NCBI RefSeq assembly: GCF_963678635.1
Contig: NC_087069.1
Span: forward strand, 5,379,472-5,443,471
Direction of reading: 5' to 3'
DNA from: Symsagittifera roscoffensis
Taxonomy: Eukaryota > Xenacoelomorpha > Acoela > Convolutidae
DNA length: 64,000 nt
The notes under the pieces were generated by a model, which was given only the letters and a program-made list of their open reading frames with translations, had not been told where the DNA came from and did no database searches. Of this stretch, positions 42,201-50,154 are shown piece after piece. How positions within the stretch are numbered: position 1 is the stretch's first letter; every line of letters starts with the position of its first letter. Position numbers and translations under genes: made by a program.

Positions 42201-45200
42201 GTTTGTTCGGGTTCAAAACCGGATGGTGTGGTAGATACCACTCACGTTCGGCTCGTGAGCTGGGATCGTGCGGGTTGACGGTTATGACATATCCTTTACT
42301 TATATCTTCTCTGATTGTTTCGGTATACTTCTCGCGAAGTAACGGATCTTTATCTAATCTTTTCTCTAACGACTTTAATTGGGCTAATGAAGAATAATAA
42401 TTGTTAGGCAAGCTAACATCATTATCACTCCACAGCATCGGTACAGTGTAACGCTCACCATCGTGAACGGTTTCAGTTTTTAGGATTGACAAAGCACGCT
42501 TGTCTGCGGCGGAACGGGCATCTACTTGCTTGAACGCACCATACGACTCTAACTCATACCAAGTTTTGATTTGGTCGGTCAGAGAAGTATCGTCCGTAAC
42601 GCAGTTAAAGGAAGAAGAATTTAAGGACGAACGATCAGGAGACGGACCACTAATGACCCAACCTATCGGAAGTCGGACGGCGCACGGTGAGTCAAGTTCA
42701 TCTCCGAAGACATGTTCGAGGGGTCTTATCGCATGATAGAAGTCCTGTCCTATAACTATCTCAATCTCTTTGTAATTATACGCAGTCGTCTTTAACGGGG
42801 CTAGTTGCGGGTATTTGACCTGCAATTCGGAAACGTTTATAACATCGGGTCCTATATACATGTTGTGCTTAACGAAAGCGACAAACGAAAACGAAAATTC
42901 ACTTTCATTGGGCTTTGCGGAAACTTTCAAGTGAACTCGTTGAGTTTTAGATGCCTTGGCTGAGTTAAAACCATCGGTCGTAACATTTACGGGCGTGCCA
43001 ACTAATTTCAGACGTTCAACGAGTGCCGCGGAAACCCAAGAATGAGTGGAACCGGTGTCACAAAGTGCTAGTGCATTTGAATTTTCCGAACCAGAGGACA
43101 CATCTACCAACGCAACGGGAAGAATACCTTTTGCAGTTCCCTCACAAGGTTTAACACAAGCTGCGTTGTTTGCAGAAGTAGTGTTTGTATTAGTTTGAGT
43201 CGATGGTGATCGGTCGGCCTCTTTAGGCGGGAAAACTTTCTCGGCTCCATGAAGAAGCACATTGTGAGTGCTCTCACAGTCCTGTTTTGGGCATTTTCTT
43301 GCCTTTTGGCACTTTCGGAAGGTATGGTTGCCTTGTAAACAAGAAAAACAGAGCTTTTGTTCTGCTACATATTTAGCCCTTTGTGTTGCGTTTTTCTCTT
43401 TGAACACGGAACAGTTCCAGAGTGCATGCTGCCCTTTGCATAGCGAGCATGGAGGAAACCTCGTCTTTTCTCTACTTTTCTCATCCTTAGAACTTACCTT
43501 AGTGTTAACTGCAAGCACTTTTGTAATTACTTTTTGTTTAACTGGCTGCTCGACTTTGACTAAAGATTTCAATCGCTCATGGCCTTCTGCCTTATTCTTA
43601 AGCCAATCGTTGAAGTCTAGCAATGTTAATCGCTGCCAATGTTGTCTAACAATATGCATGGACCATGCCTCTTTTAGATTTGGAGGAAGCTTACTGACGG
43701 CTTGATTTAATAGGTTCACACTTTTCAAGTCGTCATTGAACGACAAAGACCTAAAAACAGCTACGAGCCCAGAAATCACCGCAGAAAAACTTATAACATG
43801 GTCAGAGTTGTGCATCTTCAATGCGGGAAAATTCTTCAACTTATCCAAATGTGCACCAACTACAACATGAGGCTGCCCAAACTTTCTCTGGAGAGTTGCT
43901 AGAGCATCCTTATACAACACTCCACTGTAGCCGTATTCCGCAATTGCACTCTTGGCTTTGTCTTTAACGTGCGTTTTCAGATATTTGAGTTTTTCATCAT
44001 CAGTTAGCATAGCCGAATCAACTGTTGCTTGGAACTGCCCGAACCGTTCATACCAGTTAAGTGGTTCTCCATCAAACACTTCCAATTTCAACTCTGGTAG
44101 ACGGTCTTTGCGGCTATGCAGAATGATATCTGCTAACTCTCTCGCCGAGATGGGTTGTTCGTCGCTATTAGGCACGTAAGACGGGCCCGTAGTGGGCGCA
44201 GGATATGTAGGTGGATAACCTTGATGCGCTGTTTCAACAACTGGATGAGTTTGCGGCTGGGTGTAATACACAGTCCCAAAACTTGTATAAGGAACTACGG
44301 TGTTTGGTGGAACAACAGGAGTTGTCACTGCGAAAACGTTTGAGGGCGGTGCACAGTATTGAGGAACTGGCATCGTTTGCGCAGTCGCGGCAGGTCTCCA
44401 CAAACTGCTATACGGGTTATAGTGTTCACTTGAGAAACTTGTTGGGTTGTTTGGAACATTTATAGGTTGATGGGATGGCGCTGCAGGCGCCTGATACCCA
44501 GTTGAAACGGGGCCGGAATGTGGCTGACTGACCGGAAGCAAAGAGGGAATAGGAACGGTTGACGGGACAAATGGTTGAATAATCGGAAGCGAAATGGGAA
44601 TCGGAACGGTTAATGGAGAAACAAAAGGTTGACTCGCCGGAAGCGAAACTGGATTAGTAACGGTCGACACAGAAGGCGGTACCACATTAATGGTGGGATT
44701 ACCAAAGGGCATTGAAGCGGGAATGCTACCACTTGCTTGTGGTATCAGATTGTGGTTTTGCGAAACTTCAGCATGAGGTGTTGAAGCTAAGTGTGGAGTA
44801 ACGAAGTTTGAGCTGGAGGCAACGAACTGTGGTAAACTAGATGGGTTCTCGATTGAGTGCAATGACAGACGCGATTGGACCAAACTTGATCTCTGAGCCT
44901 GAATTCGATTCCTATTGTGGCCTCCCGGTTCACTGTATGTGGTTTGACCAGCGTTGACGACGGCACCCCCGCTGACGACGGCACCAACCCCTTGCAAAAC
45001 ATCAGTAGCAATCAAAGTGGAACTCTCGACTACTGGATGACTTTGCTCTGAGCTTGCAACAACTTCGGCCTGCTCTTGCTCAGTGACAACGTTTTCTACC
45101 CATTGTTCAGTACGTTGTGGGTCAACATGTGTTACGCTAGCATTTCCTATCTTCTCACTTGCTGCAGAAAGCTCTTCTTCCAACTCGAATTCCTTTAACT

Positions 45201-45876
45201 CAATTTCAGCCAGTTTCTTGCGGTGTACCTCAGCTAATTCTTCCAACTCTAAATTACCTTGCTGTTCTTTTATTTTATTTTGCTGCGCTTTCAACTTCAA
45301 TGACACCTTTGCTTGTCTCTCAAGTTCCTCCTGCTGCTTCTTCAAAACCAACAAATCTCGCCTTTTCTCAGTTGATGTTTTTGACTGCGCGACGGTATAG
45401 CGACTGGATTTATGCGAACCTGATTTATGATGTCGACTACTGTACCGCGACACCTTAGAGCGCGCATCTGCTTCATGTGAATCTTGTGGTTGTGTTGTTA
45501 CGATCGTACTTAACGATTCTGAAACATTGTCAAGCTCTGTTTCCTCAGGTTCAACGTTTAAGCCAGTTTTATATGATGCAGCCTTCTGTAAAACTGTATC
45601 GTTTCTTGATGTAACCGTATGAAGCCACATATCCTGCGCTGGTATCAATTTATCAGGATCAACACTTTTAGAAGCTAACTTAATCAATTCCTCATTTATT
45701 TCAACTGCAGTCTCTATCAGGCTCTTGCAATTCTGAATCTGAGTGTCAATCTTTGATGAGCGACTCTGACTTTCAATGTTCTCAATTATAATTTCATGGC
45801 ACTTGTACAGTTCATTTTCAAGTTTGGTTCGCTTCGCAAATAACCTTTGAACCCTCTTCTGAAAGTTCTCATCCAT
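39202..45876 (-). CDS. gag-pol: BEL/Pao Gag-Pol polyprotein, intact (2224 aa)
   Basis: One uninterrupted ORF. Approximate layout: N-terminal coiled-coil region (170-250), Pro/Val/Ser-rich linker (340-590), DUF1759 Gag-like domain (595-700), Cys-rich zinc knuckles (CSLCKGQHALWNC, CFSCLQGNHTFRKC; 810-860), aspartic protease (LALCDTGSTHSW, about 938), RT (SADIEGMFLQVGV, IFGARDSPTCAN, catalytic YMDD near 1349), RNase H-like A17 region (GDSSQDVFCAV near 1534; MWTDSTTVLQW), integrase zinc finger (1845-1900) and catalytic core (GVDYFGPF, ILSDNGTNF, GGAWERL; Asp, Asp, Glu), DUF5641-type C-terminus (SRWLREYVPSL). ATG 45876. All catalytic motifs are present, so it may be active. Confidence 0.97.
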   Translation of the reverse strand: MDENFQKRVQRLFAKRTKLENELYKCHEIIIENIESQSRSSKIDTQIQNCKSLIETAVEINEELIKLASKSVDPDKLIPAQDMWLHTVTSRNDTVLQKAASYKTGLNVEPEETELDNVSESLSTIVTTQPQDSHEADARSKVSRYSSRHHKSGSHKSSRYTVAQSKTSTEKRRDLLVLKKQQEELERQAKVSLKLKAQQNKIKEQQGNLELEELAEVHRKKLAEIELKEFELEEELSAASEKIGNASVTHVDPQRTEQWVENVVTEQEQAEVVASSEQSHPVVESSTLIATDVLQGVGAVVSGGAVVNAGQTTYSEPGGHNRNRIQAQRSSLVQSRLSLHSIENPSSLPQFVASSSNFVTPHLASTPHAEVSQNHNLIPQASGSIPASMPFGNPTINVVPPSVSTVTNPVSLPASQPFVSPLTVPIPISLPIIQPFVPSTVPIPSLLPVSQPHSGPVSTGYQAPAAPSHQPINVPNNPTSFSSEHYNPYSSLWRPAATAQTMPVPQYCAPPSNVFAVTTPVVPPNTVVPYTSFGTVYYTQPQTHPVVETAHQGYPPTYPAPTTGPSYVPNSDEQPISARELADIILHSRKDRLPELKLEVFDGEPLNWYERFGQFQATVDSAMLTDDEKLKYLKTHVKDKAKSAIAEYGYSGVLYKDALATLQRKFGQPHVVVGAHLDKLKNFPALKMHNSDHVISFSAVISGLVAVFRSLSFNDDLKSVNLLNQAVSKLPPNLKEAWSMHIVRQHWQRLTLLDFNDWLKNKAEGHERLKSLVKVEQPVKQKVITKVLAVNTKVSSKDEKSREKTRFPPCSLCKGQHALWNCSVFKEKNATQRAKYVAEQKLCFSCLQGNHTFRKCQKARKCPKQDCESTHNVLLHGAEKVFPPKEADRSPSTQTNTNTTSANNAACVKPCEGTAKGILPVALVDVSSGSENSNALALCDTGSTHSWVSAALVERLKLVGTPVNVTTDGFNSAKASKTQRVHLKVSAKPNESEFSFSFVAFVKHNMYIGPDVINVSELQVKYPQLAPLKTTAYNYKEIEIVIGQDFYHAIRPLEHVFGDELDSPCAVRLPIGWVISGPSPDRSSLNSSSFNCVTDDTSLTDQIKTWYELESYGAFKQVDARSAADKRALSILKTETVHDGERYTVPMLWSDNDVSLPNNYYSSLAQLKSLEKRLDKDPLLREKYTETIREDISKGYVITVNPHDPSSRAEREWYLPHHPVLNPNKPGKVRRVLNGASKFHGTSLNRSLLVGPDLLQNLIFVLLRFRQHKYAVSADIEGMFLQVGVLARDQPSLRFLWREDPTSSVVVHQYTRHIFGARDSPTCANFALQKTASDNQAEYPEAASAVVQKFYMDDYLDSFENTADALSLSKDLVAMLKLGGFNLTKFVSNVPEVTTALNPDNRESNPSVKDICKSPDQSSHVLGLRWDHVKDTLVVSRGVDRPLDKAITQRTVLSFVSSVFDPIGLVAPYTVKARLLLKDIWRISGQKWDDDLPEEIKQQFLDWHSGLPLLGTLTIPRSYFTEPFDRCELHTFGDSSQDVFCAVSFLRARLAKSQKTELAFVFGKARVAPMKMLSIPKLELQAALLATRLKEEILKALTFKVSNVFMWTDSTTVLQWLNSCNKLPVFVGNRTGEILESTTIDQWNHVLSGDNPADTGTRGISSEALKDSSWVRGPSILRTCDWPFKPNTDVIKKIQLKGPLCDIDTCLETASTFVVDASSEKAPSIRLFKNWDKFSSIVKYKRVLAFMLRVLPSHKHFRTKTLEITDPSELDIAEQKLIYLAQSESFPAEVKILQSDKLITKKSRIAKYSPFIGPAGILRSTGRISRLVDTDFDSKHPIILDGRHRVAHMLIRHMHFQHAHQGLDYMRAVVQLKYIVLKLRWLLGNIENTCITCRKRKAKTVVPIMSDLPIERLGYKQPPFSNTGVDYFGPFQVPIRRSTEKRWGFLFTCLTTRAVHIELVPSLDTSSCVMGVERFIARRGTPKTILSDNGTNFVGAQKELLSCVQNWNKVAPAVFVHKGIKWKFNPPSAPHHGGAWERLVRSVKRVLYDILGNRRLTEEVLGTTLCLVEQLLNARPITPVSSDPHDLEALTPNHFILGHSAASFPSLSFEDNFDYKKRYARAQSYANAVWSRWLREYVPSLNKRAKWHNDSDVTLKTGDLVWVVEPDSPRGHYPLARIAKLHYGKDGCARSADIKTVTSELTRPTVKLAPVLPSLGAEDVAAQM
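39221..39232 (-). promoter_or_regulatory. BEL polypurine tract
   Basis: In element sense AGGGGCGGAGGA directly precedes the 3' LTR. It lies inside the coding region, near the end of gag-pol. Confidence 0.75.
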
Positions 45877-45965
45877 GGCTCTAGGGTCTATACTTAACTC
45901 AAACTATACTTAACGGTTATCGGGCGTTTGCGGGGCGATTCGGAACGGTTTTCGGTGAGTAAAGT

Positions 45966-46480
45966 TACCAATGGGGCTGGGGATTAAGTAAGTCGGTTGA
46001 TATCAAACAACACACACGGAGTAAACCTGAGGATGAATAAAACCAACTTAACTTACTTAATATCACCTCCCTGACCACTTAGGATGATGTTACGGCGTAC
46101 GAAATTTGTTGAACGATCGTACGTCGGTGCGTCACTACTAATCGGCTAGTAGCTCGACGAATTACCAAGAGGTTTGGGAATTAAGCAAGTCGGTTGAAAA
46201 CCAACAACACACGCGGAGCAAACCTGAGGATGAAAGACAACAACTTAACTTGCTTAATTTTACCGTCCCGGACCACTTAGTCAGTCGTTGCGAAACGAAT
46301 GTTTTGAAAAGCGAACGGATGCAAACAGGTATCAAGTCGTTGTAAACCTTAAGTTTACCAATGGGGTTGGAGAATCAGGCAAATCGGTTAAGTTCCAACA
46401 ACACACGCGGAAAAAACCTGAGGATGAAAAAACTCAACTTAATTTGCCTGATATTTCGCTACCAGACCACTTACCATAAG
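45966..46480 (-). repeat. Three diverged copies of a ~195-bp leader repeat with hairpins
   Basis: Units start near 45966, 46160 and 46354 with TTACCAA[TG][AG]GGG.T.GG and share CAACA[AC]ACACGCGGA-like and CCTGAGGATGAA stretches and a GACCACTTA end. Each has perfectly complementary arms whose sequence differs between units: ATTAAGTAAGT/ACTTACTTAAT (45983, 46051), AATTAAGCAAGT/ACTTGCTTAATT (46179, 46248), ATCAGGCAAAT/ATTTGCCTGAT (46374, 46442). Confidence 0.85.
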
Positions 46481-47105
46481 GTTGGTGTCATGTTACAGCA
46501 CAGTTTCGCAGAATTATGGGGACGTTTTGACGATTTTTTGGAAATTTTTACTTTTTTCCCAAAATTTTTTGGAAAATTTTGGTCAGCAGGTTCGAGTCGT
46601 AAACCAACCCAAAAACTAGTCTAGTACCCTTTGTCTATGATCCGATTTCACGGAATAAAATTCTGTTCACAAATATCCAAAAATTTTTGGTATCGAGAAA
46701 AAGTTACCACTTGTAGCTTGCTTTGAGTTGGGATACAATAAGACATTAACACATCGTACACAATTTTATTGCAAGTTTGTAAAAATTAGAATAGTCTTAC
46801 AGTTTTTTGACGATTTTTTGGAGATTGGGCGGTCACCGGTTTTCGGATTATCAAACCATCGGCCAGACGCAGACAAATTGTTCCATGATTGCTTCTATCA
46901 CTTCCACAAAACGTCTGTAGCTGGCTTGCGCTTGACAACTCAATCGACACCTGAATTTCTCGGTAGGCCTCTCTGAATTTCCTTTGTCAGTTCTTGATAA
47001 ATAAGAAATATGTCGCGTTCGTTTTTCTGCTTTTTTCAGCTCCTCGCTGGGACTGATTGAATCTCGATTTAACAGCCTATATAATCGGCGTCAGCTTAGG
47101 CCACT

Positions 47106-47297
47106 CGGCCAACTGGTACTCCGACGACTTTCGGCCAACTGGTACTCTGACGACTTTCGGCCAACTGGTACTCTGACGACTTTCGGCCAACTGGTACTCT
47201 GACGACTTTCGGCCAACTGGTACTCTGACGACTTTCGGCCAACTGGTACTCTGACGACTTTCGGCCAACTGGTACTCTGACGACTTTCGGCCAACTG
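47106..47297. repeat. 26-bp tandem array, 7.4 copies
   Basis: Unit begins CGGCCAACTGGTACTCTGAC and ends GACTTT. Starts at 47106, 47132, 47158, 47184, 47210, 47236, 47262 and a partial copy at 47288. Only the first copy differs (CTCCGAC). Located in the BEL leader next to the PBS. Confidence 0.95.
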
Positions 47298-47366
47298 ACG
47301 GAAGGATACACTCGGGTCCGCCAAAAACAGTGGTCCCTTGTGTCGACTTCGTGAGAAAAGACTTCT

Positions 47367-47384
47367 GTCCCTTGTGGGGCGCCA
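47367..47384 (-). promoter_or_regulatory. BEL primer-binding site
   Basis: Element-sense TGGCGCCCCACAAGGGAC, three bases after the 5' LTR end. It begins like PBSs that pair with lysine tRNA 3' ends (TGGCGCCC) and matches them again in GGGAC; the middle differs. tRNA identity unproven. Confidence 0.6.
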
Positions 47385-47387
47385 AAA

Positions 47388-47872
47388 TGTGCGCGTCAAT
47401 CTCAAAGATTATAAAAAAAACGGTTTTTAAACACTTTAATTAATGAGTATTTTCTCGGCAAAATAACTCCGGAAATATAACGGAAATTTGAAAATATAAC
47501 GATAATTTTAACAAACTTTATCATCGGTAACATCGGCCACAATAAACTGCATAACTCAAAGCAAGCTGCAAAAATGGCCAGTATTTGTCCTTGAGACAAA
47601 TTGCTCTTTTTAAAGGTCAGCCATAACCAAGGCTGAACCAAATGAGAGCGAAAAAACGGTTAAAATGGGTTTTGGGGGGACCGAACCTGGTTACGGAGCA
47701 TCCCATCAAGTTCGGTGCACATTCGAGTTCTAGAAAGGAAATGACCTAGTCGGGATTCGAACCGGCGCCGAACCCGCCGGGACGCACCATGTATACGCTT
47801 GGCTACTGTCCCTGTATGTATTTACTTTTATATGCATTTATACTCTCGCACATTTACATTTGCGCTGCAACA
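47388..47872 (-). repeat. BEL 5' LTR
   Basis: 485 bp. TATAAAAG (plus-strand 47825-47832) and the tRNA-like segment (47745-47812) lie in order downstream of the LTR start. Nearly identical to the 3' LTR. Confidence 0.95.
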
Positions 47873-47877
47873 GAGGC

Positions 47878-48574
47878 AGCTTTGTTGCAAAGTTCGGGTC
47901 CAAAAATTAACCCAAAACCAATCGATTTGGATATTTTTTGTCGATAAAGATTACGCCAGATTTACCGGATCATTTGCTGACAAAGCAATATCAAAGAAAA
48001 AATGCCAAAAAAGATCGGTTTTGAGCAAATTTTTGGGCCCGAAATTTGCAAAAAGCGGCGCAATAGTTCTGTAACTTTCTGAGTGAGTTTTTGTGTCTCT
48101 GTCGTTTTTCGCCTATACTCCGTCCAATTTGAAGAAAAACGCGTTCCAAGTTCCCATTTTTGTTCGTCTTGTCCGGATAATTTATTTACTTGCTCGCGAA
48201 AATTGCCGAAAGTTTGACGAATTCAGAAGTTTTTAAGTTACGTATTAATTAATTAAACTACTAAACTTTGCATGAATTGAAAAAGATTCAAGATTTTTGT
48301 TTGCGGGTTAAGAATTCATACATTTAGTTTTGACGATAATTTTGCTTTCAACCAAAGTATTTTTCAACCAAAGGCTGCAACTTTGGAAAATTGTCAAACT
48401 TCCTCATTTTTATTTCTTCGACAAAAAAATTGGTTACAGAAAAACATATAACAAGATTTTCGAGAAAACTATCGAAAACTAAAAATATCTGAACCTCAAT
48501 TAAATTTAAACCAAAGTCAACAAAAGTTTTATCTTATTATTGACTTCAATGAAATTGAACATCACTTTTTGAAG
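47878..48574. other. Intron sequence right of the BEL insertion
   Basis: AT-rich, no gene. Ends ATCACTTTTTGAAG, a usable 3' splice site for the exon at 48575. Confidence 0.5.
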
Positions 48575-49251
48575 GCGACTACAAATTCGAGTTAAACGAA
48601 GTCGGTGACCAGTGTTTGTTAGCGGGCGGGGGGCTTATCATCACCATTTTCTTCTACTCGTTCATCATAATTCTTCTTCTAACCTCGATTTTACTATACC
48701 TGAAAACTTATTACGTTGCCCGAAAACAGTGGAAACAAAGTTGCGTAAGAGTATTACGTAATATTGAGGATTCATGCCCGATTACGCAAGCTGATGATTT
48801 AGATGATGGTTTCGAAATCGCAGCTGACCCAAATAAGACAGTTTTTAAAACTACTGTTCGGCTATCAACTACTGCGTTGATTTATGTGGCTTCAATTTTA
48901 CCCCTGATTATGTTTCAATTTTACCAAATATTCAACGGACCAATTCAAAATAAGGCCCTCTGGACGTTTTTTTTTATCTGGTTTGTGTTCATAGGAAACT
49001 TCATTGGAGTTCTAAACGTCATATTATACGGATATTTGAGCCCGACTTTCAGACTGGAAATGAACAAATTAAAAAACAGGCTGCTAGATATCCTAATTAG
49101 GACCTATTACGTAATCGCAGGAACAAGGAACAGATTCACGTCATCAGATGATAGTGACCTTGAAGATGATTTTGGGGCTTCTCTTTCGTCCAATGGAATC
49201 GGCCGAGAAAGTGAATTGAGTCTGAGTTATCGTGAATACACTCTGCGTTGA
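48575..49251 (+). CDS. Seven-transmembrane receptor, last exon (TM5-TM7 and tail)
   Basis: The frame is open from 48559; I place the acceptor after GAAG at 48574, which gives phase 1 and fits the exon at 37763. Encodes the end of extracellular loop 2 with Cys (EVGDQCLL), TM5 (LIITIFFYSFIIILLLTSIL), a basic loop, TM6 (TTALIYVASILPLIMFQFYQ), TM7 (FFFIWFVFIGNFIGVLNVIL) followed by YGYLSPTFR, and an acidic Ser-rich tail (TSSDDSDLEDDFGASLSS) with likely casein-kinase sites. The NVILYG end of TM7 is like cAMP-receptor/secretin-like receptors rather than NPxxY of rhodopsin-like ones. Ligand unknown. Stop TGA at 49249-49251. Confidence 0.7.
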
Positions 49252-49487
49252 TTTATTTTCAGTTAAAAACAAAGAGATTTACTTAGCAACCCCGGATCCG
49301 GTGTTATTCTTTTAATGATATTCACCCCTCCTAATAAAAACTGTAAAAAAGCACTAAAGCTTTCTAGTAAAAATCTAATTCTGCAGCATTCTGAGTAGTC
49401 AGAAATTCGCAGATTTTTTTATTGTTTAAAATATGTGAAAGAAGTTAGGTTTTCGTCTTGAAAGAATGGGATTGTTAAGTATGCTCA

Positions 49488-49493
49488 AATAAA
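49488..49493 (+). terminator. Poly(A) signal of the receptor gene
   Basis: AATAAA about 240 bp after the stop codon, followed by a GT-rich stretch (GTTGTTAGTTTC). Best polyadenylation signal candidate for the receptor mRNA. Confidence 0.55.
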
Positions 49494-49534
49494 GTTGTTA
49501 GTTTCAAGTTTTTCCGTAATGCGTTCTGACCCGG

Positions 49535-49790
49535 GTCGAGATCCCGCTCAAAAACCGCTCAAGATATGGGCGGTTTGAGCGGTTTTCCAGCAAGATTTGG
49601 GCAGTTTGAGCGATTTGGGCGGTTTTGTTTTATAAAAACCGCTCAAACCGCTGAAATCTTGCATAAAAAAAACCGCTCAAAAACCGCTCATTTCTTGCGG
49701 TGATTTTTGAACGGTTTTTCAAGCAAGATTTGAGCGTGTTTTAAGCGGTTTTTGAGCGGTCTTATAAAGAAAACCGATTAAGACCAACAA
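49535..49790. repeat. ACCGCTCAAA repeat field, both orientations
   Basis: Many copies of ACCGCTCAAA and its complement TTTGAGCGGT form overlapping inverted repeats. The same unit fills the centre of the palindrome at 50155-52911. Confidence 0.7.
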
Positions 49791-50154
49791 AAAGGACTGG
49801 AAAGGTAATGTGACGCTAAGATGCAGTTGAAATACTACCCGGGTTGACCTCCTTAAACCGAAAATGCTTATCTTACATTTCCCCACACCGGAAATGCTTA
49901 TCTTACAATTTCCTACATCAAATGTATGGAAAAATGCTAATCATACAACTTTCATACAATTTCAAAAAACAATTAAAAAATGTTCAATATAGTTTCTCCG
50001 GCTATTTGAAACAATTAAAACAGTCAGGTAAACAAAAATAACTACGTTTATTTTTATTTTTTGGAAAAAAAAATAGTTATCCTACAATTTCCATTTATGA
50101 AAATTGTATGATAACTATTTTTTCATGAAAGGCAAGATTTTCAGAAACTTGTTA

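Larger units (their letters stand above)
45877..47366 (-). other. BEL 5' leader, about 1.5 kb
   Basis: Between the PBS and gag-pol. Holds a triple repeat with covarying stems near the gag-pol start (45966-46480) and a 26-bp tandem array near the PBS (47106-47297). No ORF with coding character; the apparent minus ORFs at 47077-47405 are translations of the tandem array. Confidence 0.7.
38735..47872 (-). mobile_element. Complete BEL/Pao LTR retrotransposon, 9.1 kb
   Basis: LTRs at 38735-39220 (486 bp) and 47388-47872 (485 bp) differ by three substitutions and one indel. TSD GAGGC at 38730-38734 and 47873-47877. Transcribed leftward: 5' LTR on the right, PBS, structured leader, one 2224-codon gag-pol ORF, polypurine tract, 3' LTR on the left. 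The order protease-RT-RNase H-integrase with DUF1759/A17-type regions identifies BEL/Pao. It lies antisense in an intron of the receptor gene. No env ORF. Confidence 0.96.

Noticed and set aside
47106-47297. CRISPR-like array of direct repeats
   Set aside because: Units are contiguous with no spacers, and the setting is a retrotransposon leader in a eukaryote.
47077-47405. Three minus-strand ORFs of about 100 codons with repeated SSEYQLAESRQSTSWPK-like text
   Set aside because: They are translations of the 26-bp tandem array in different frames; a 26-bp unit cycles through all frames.
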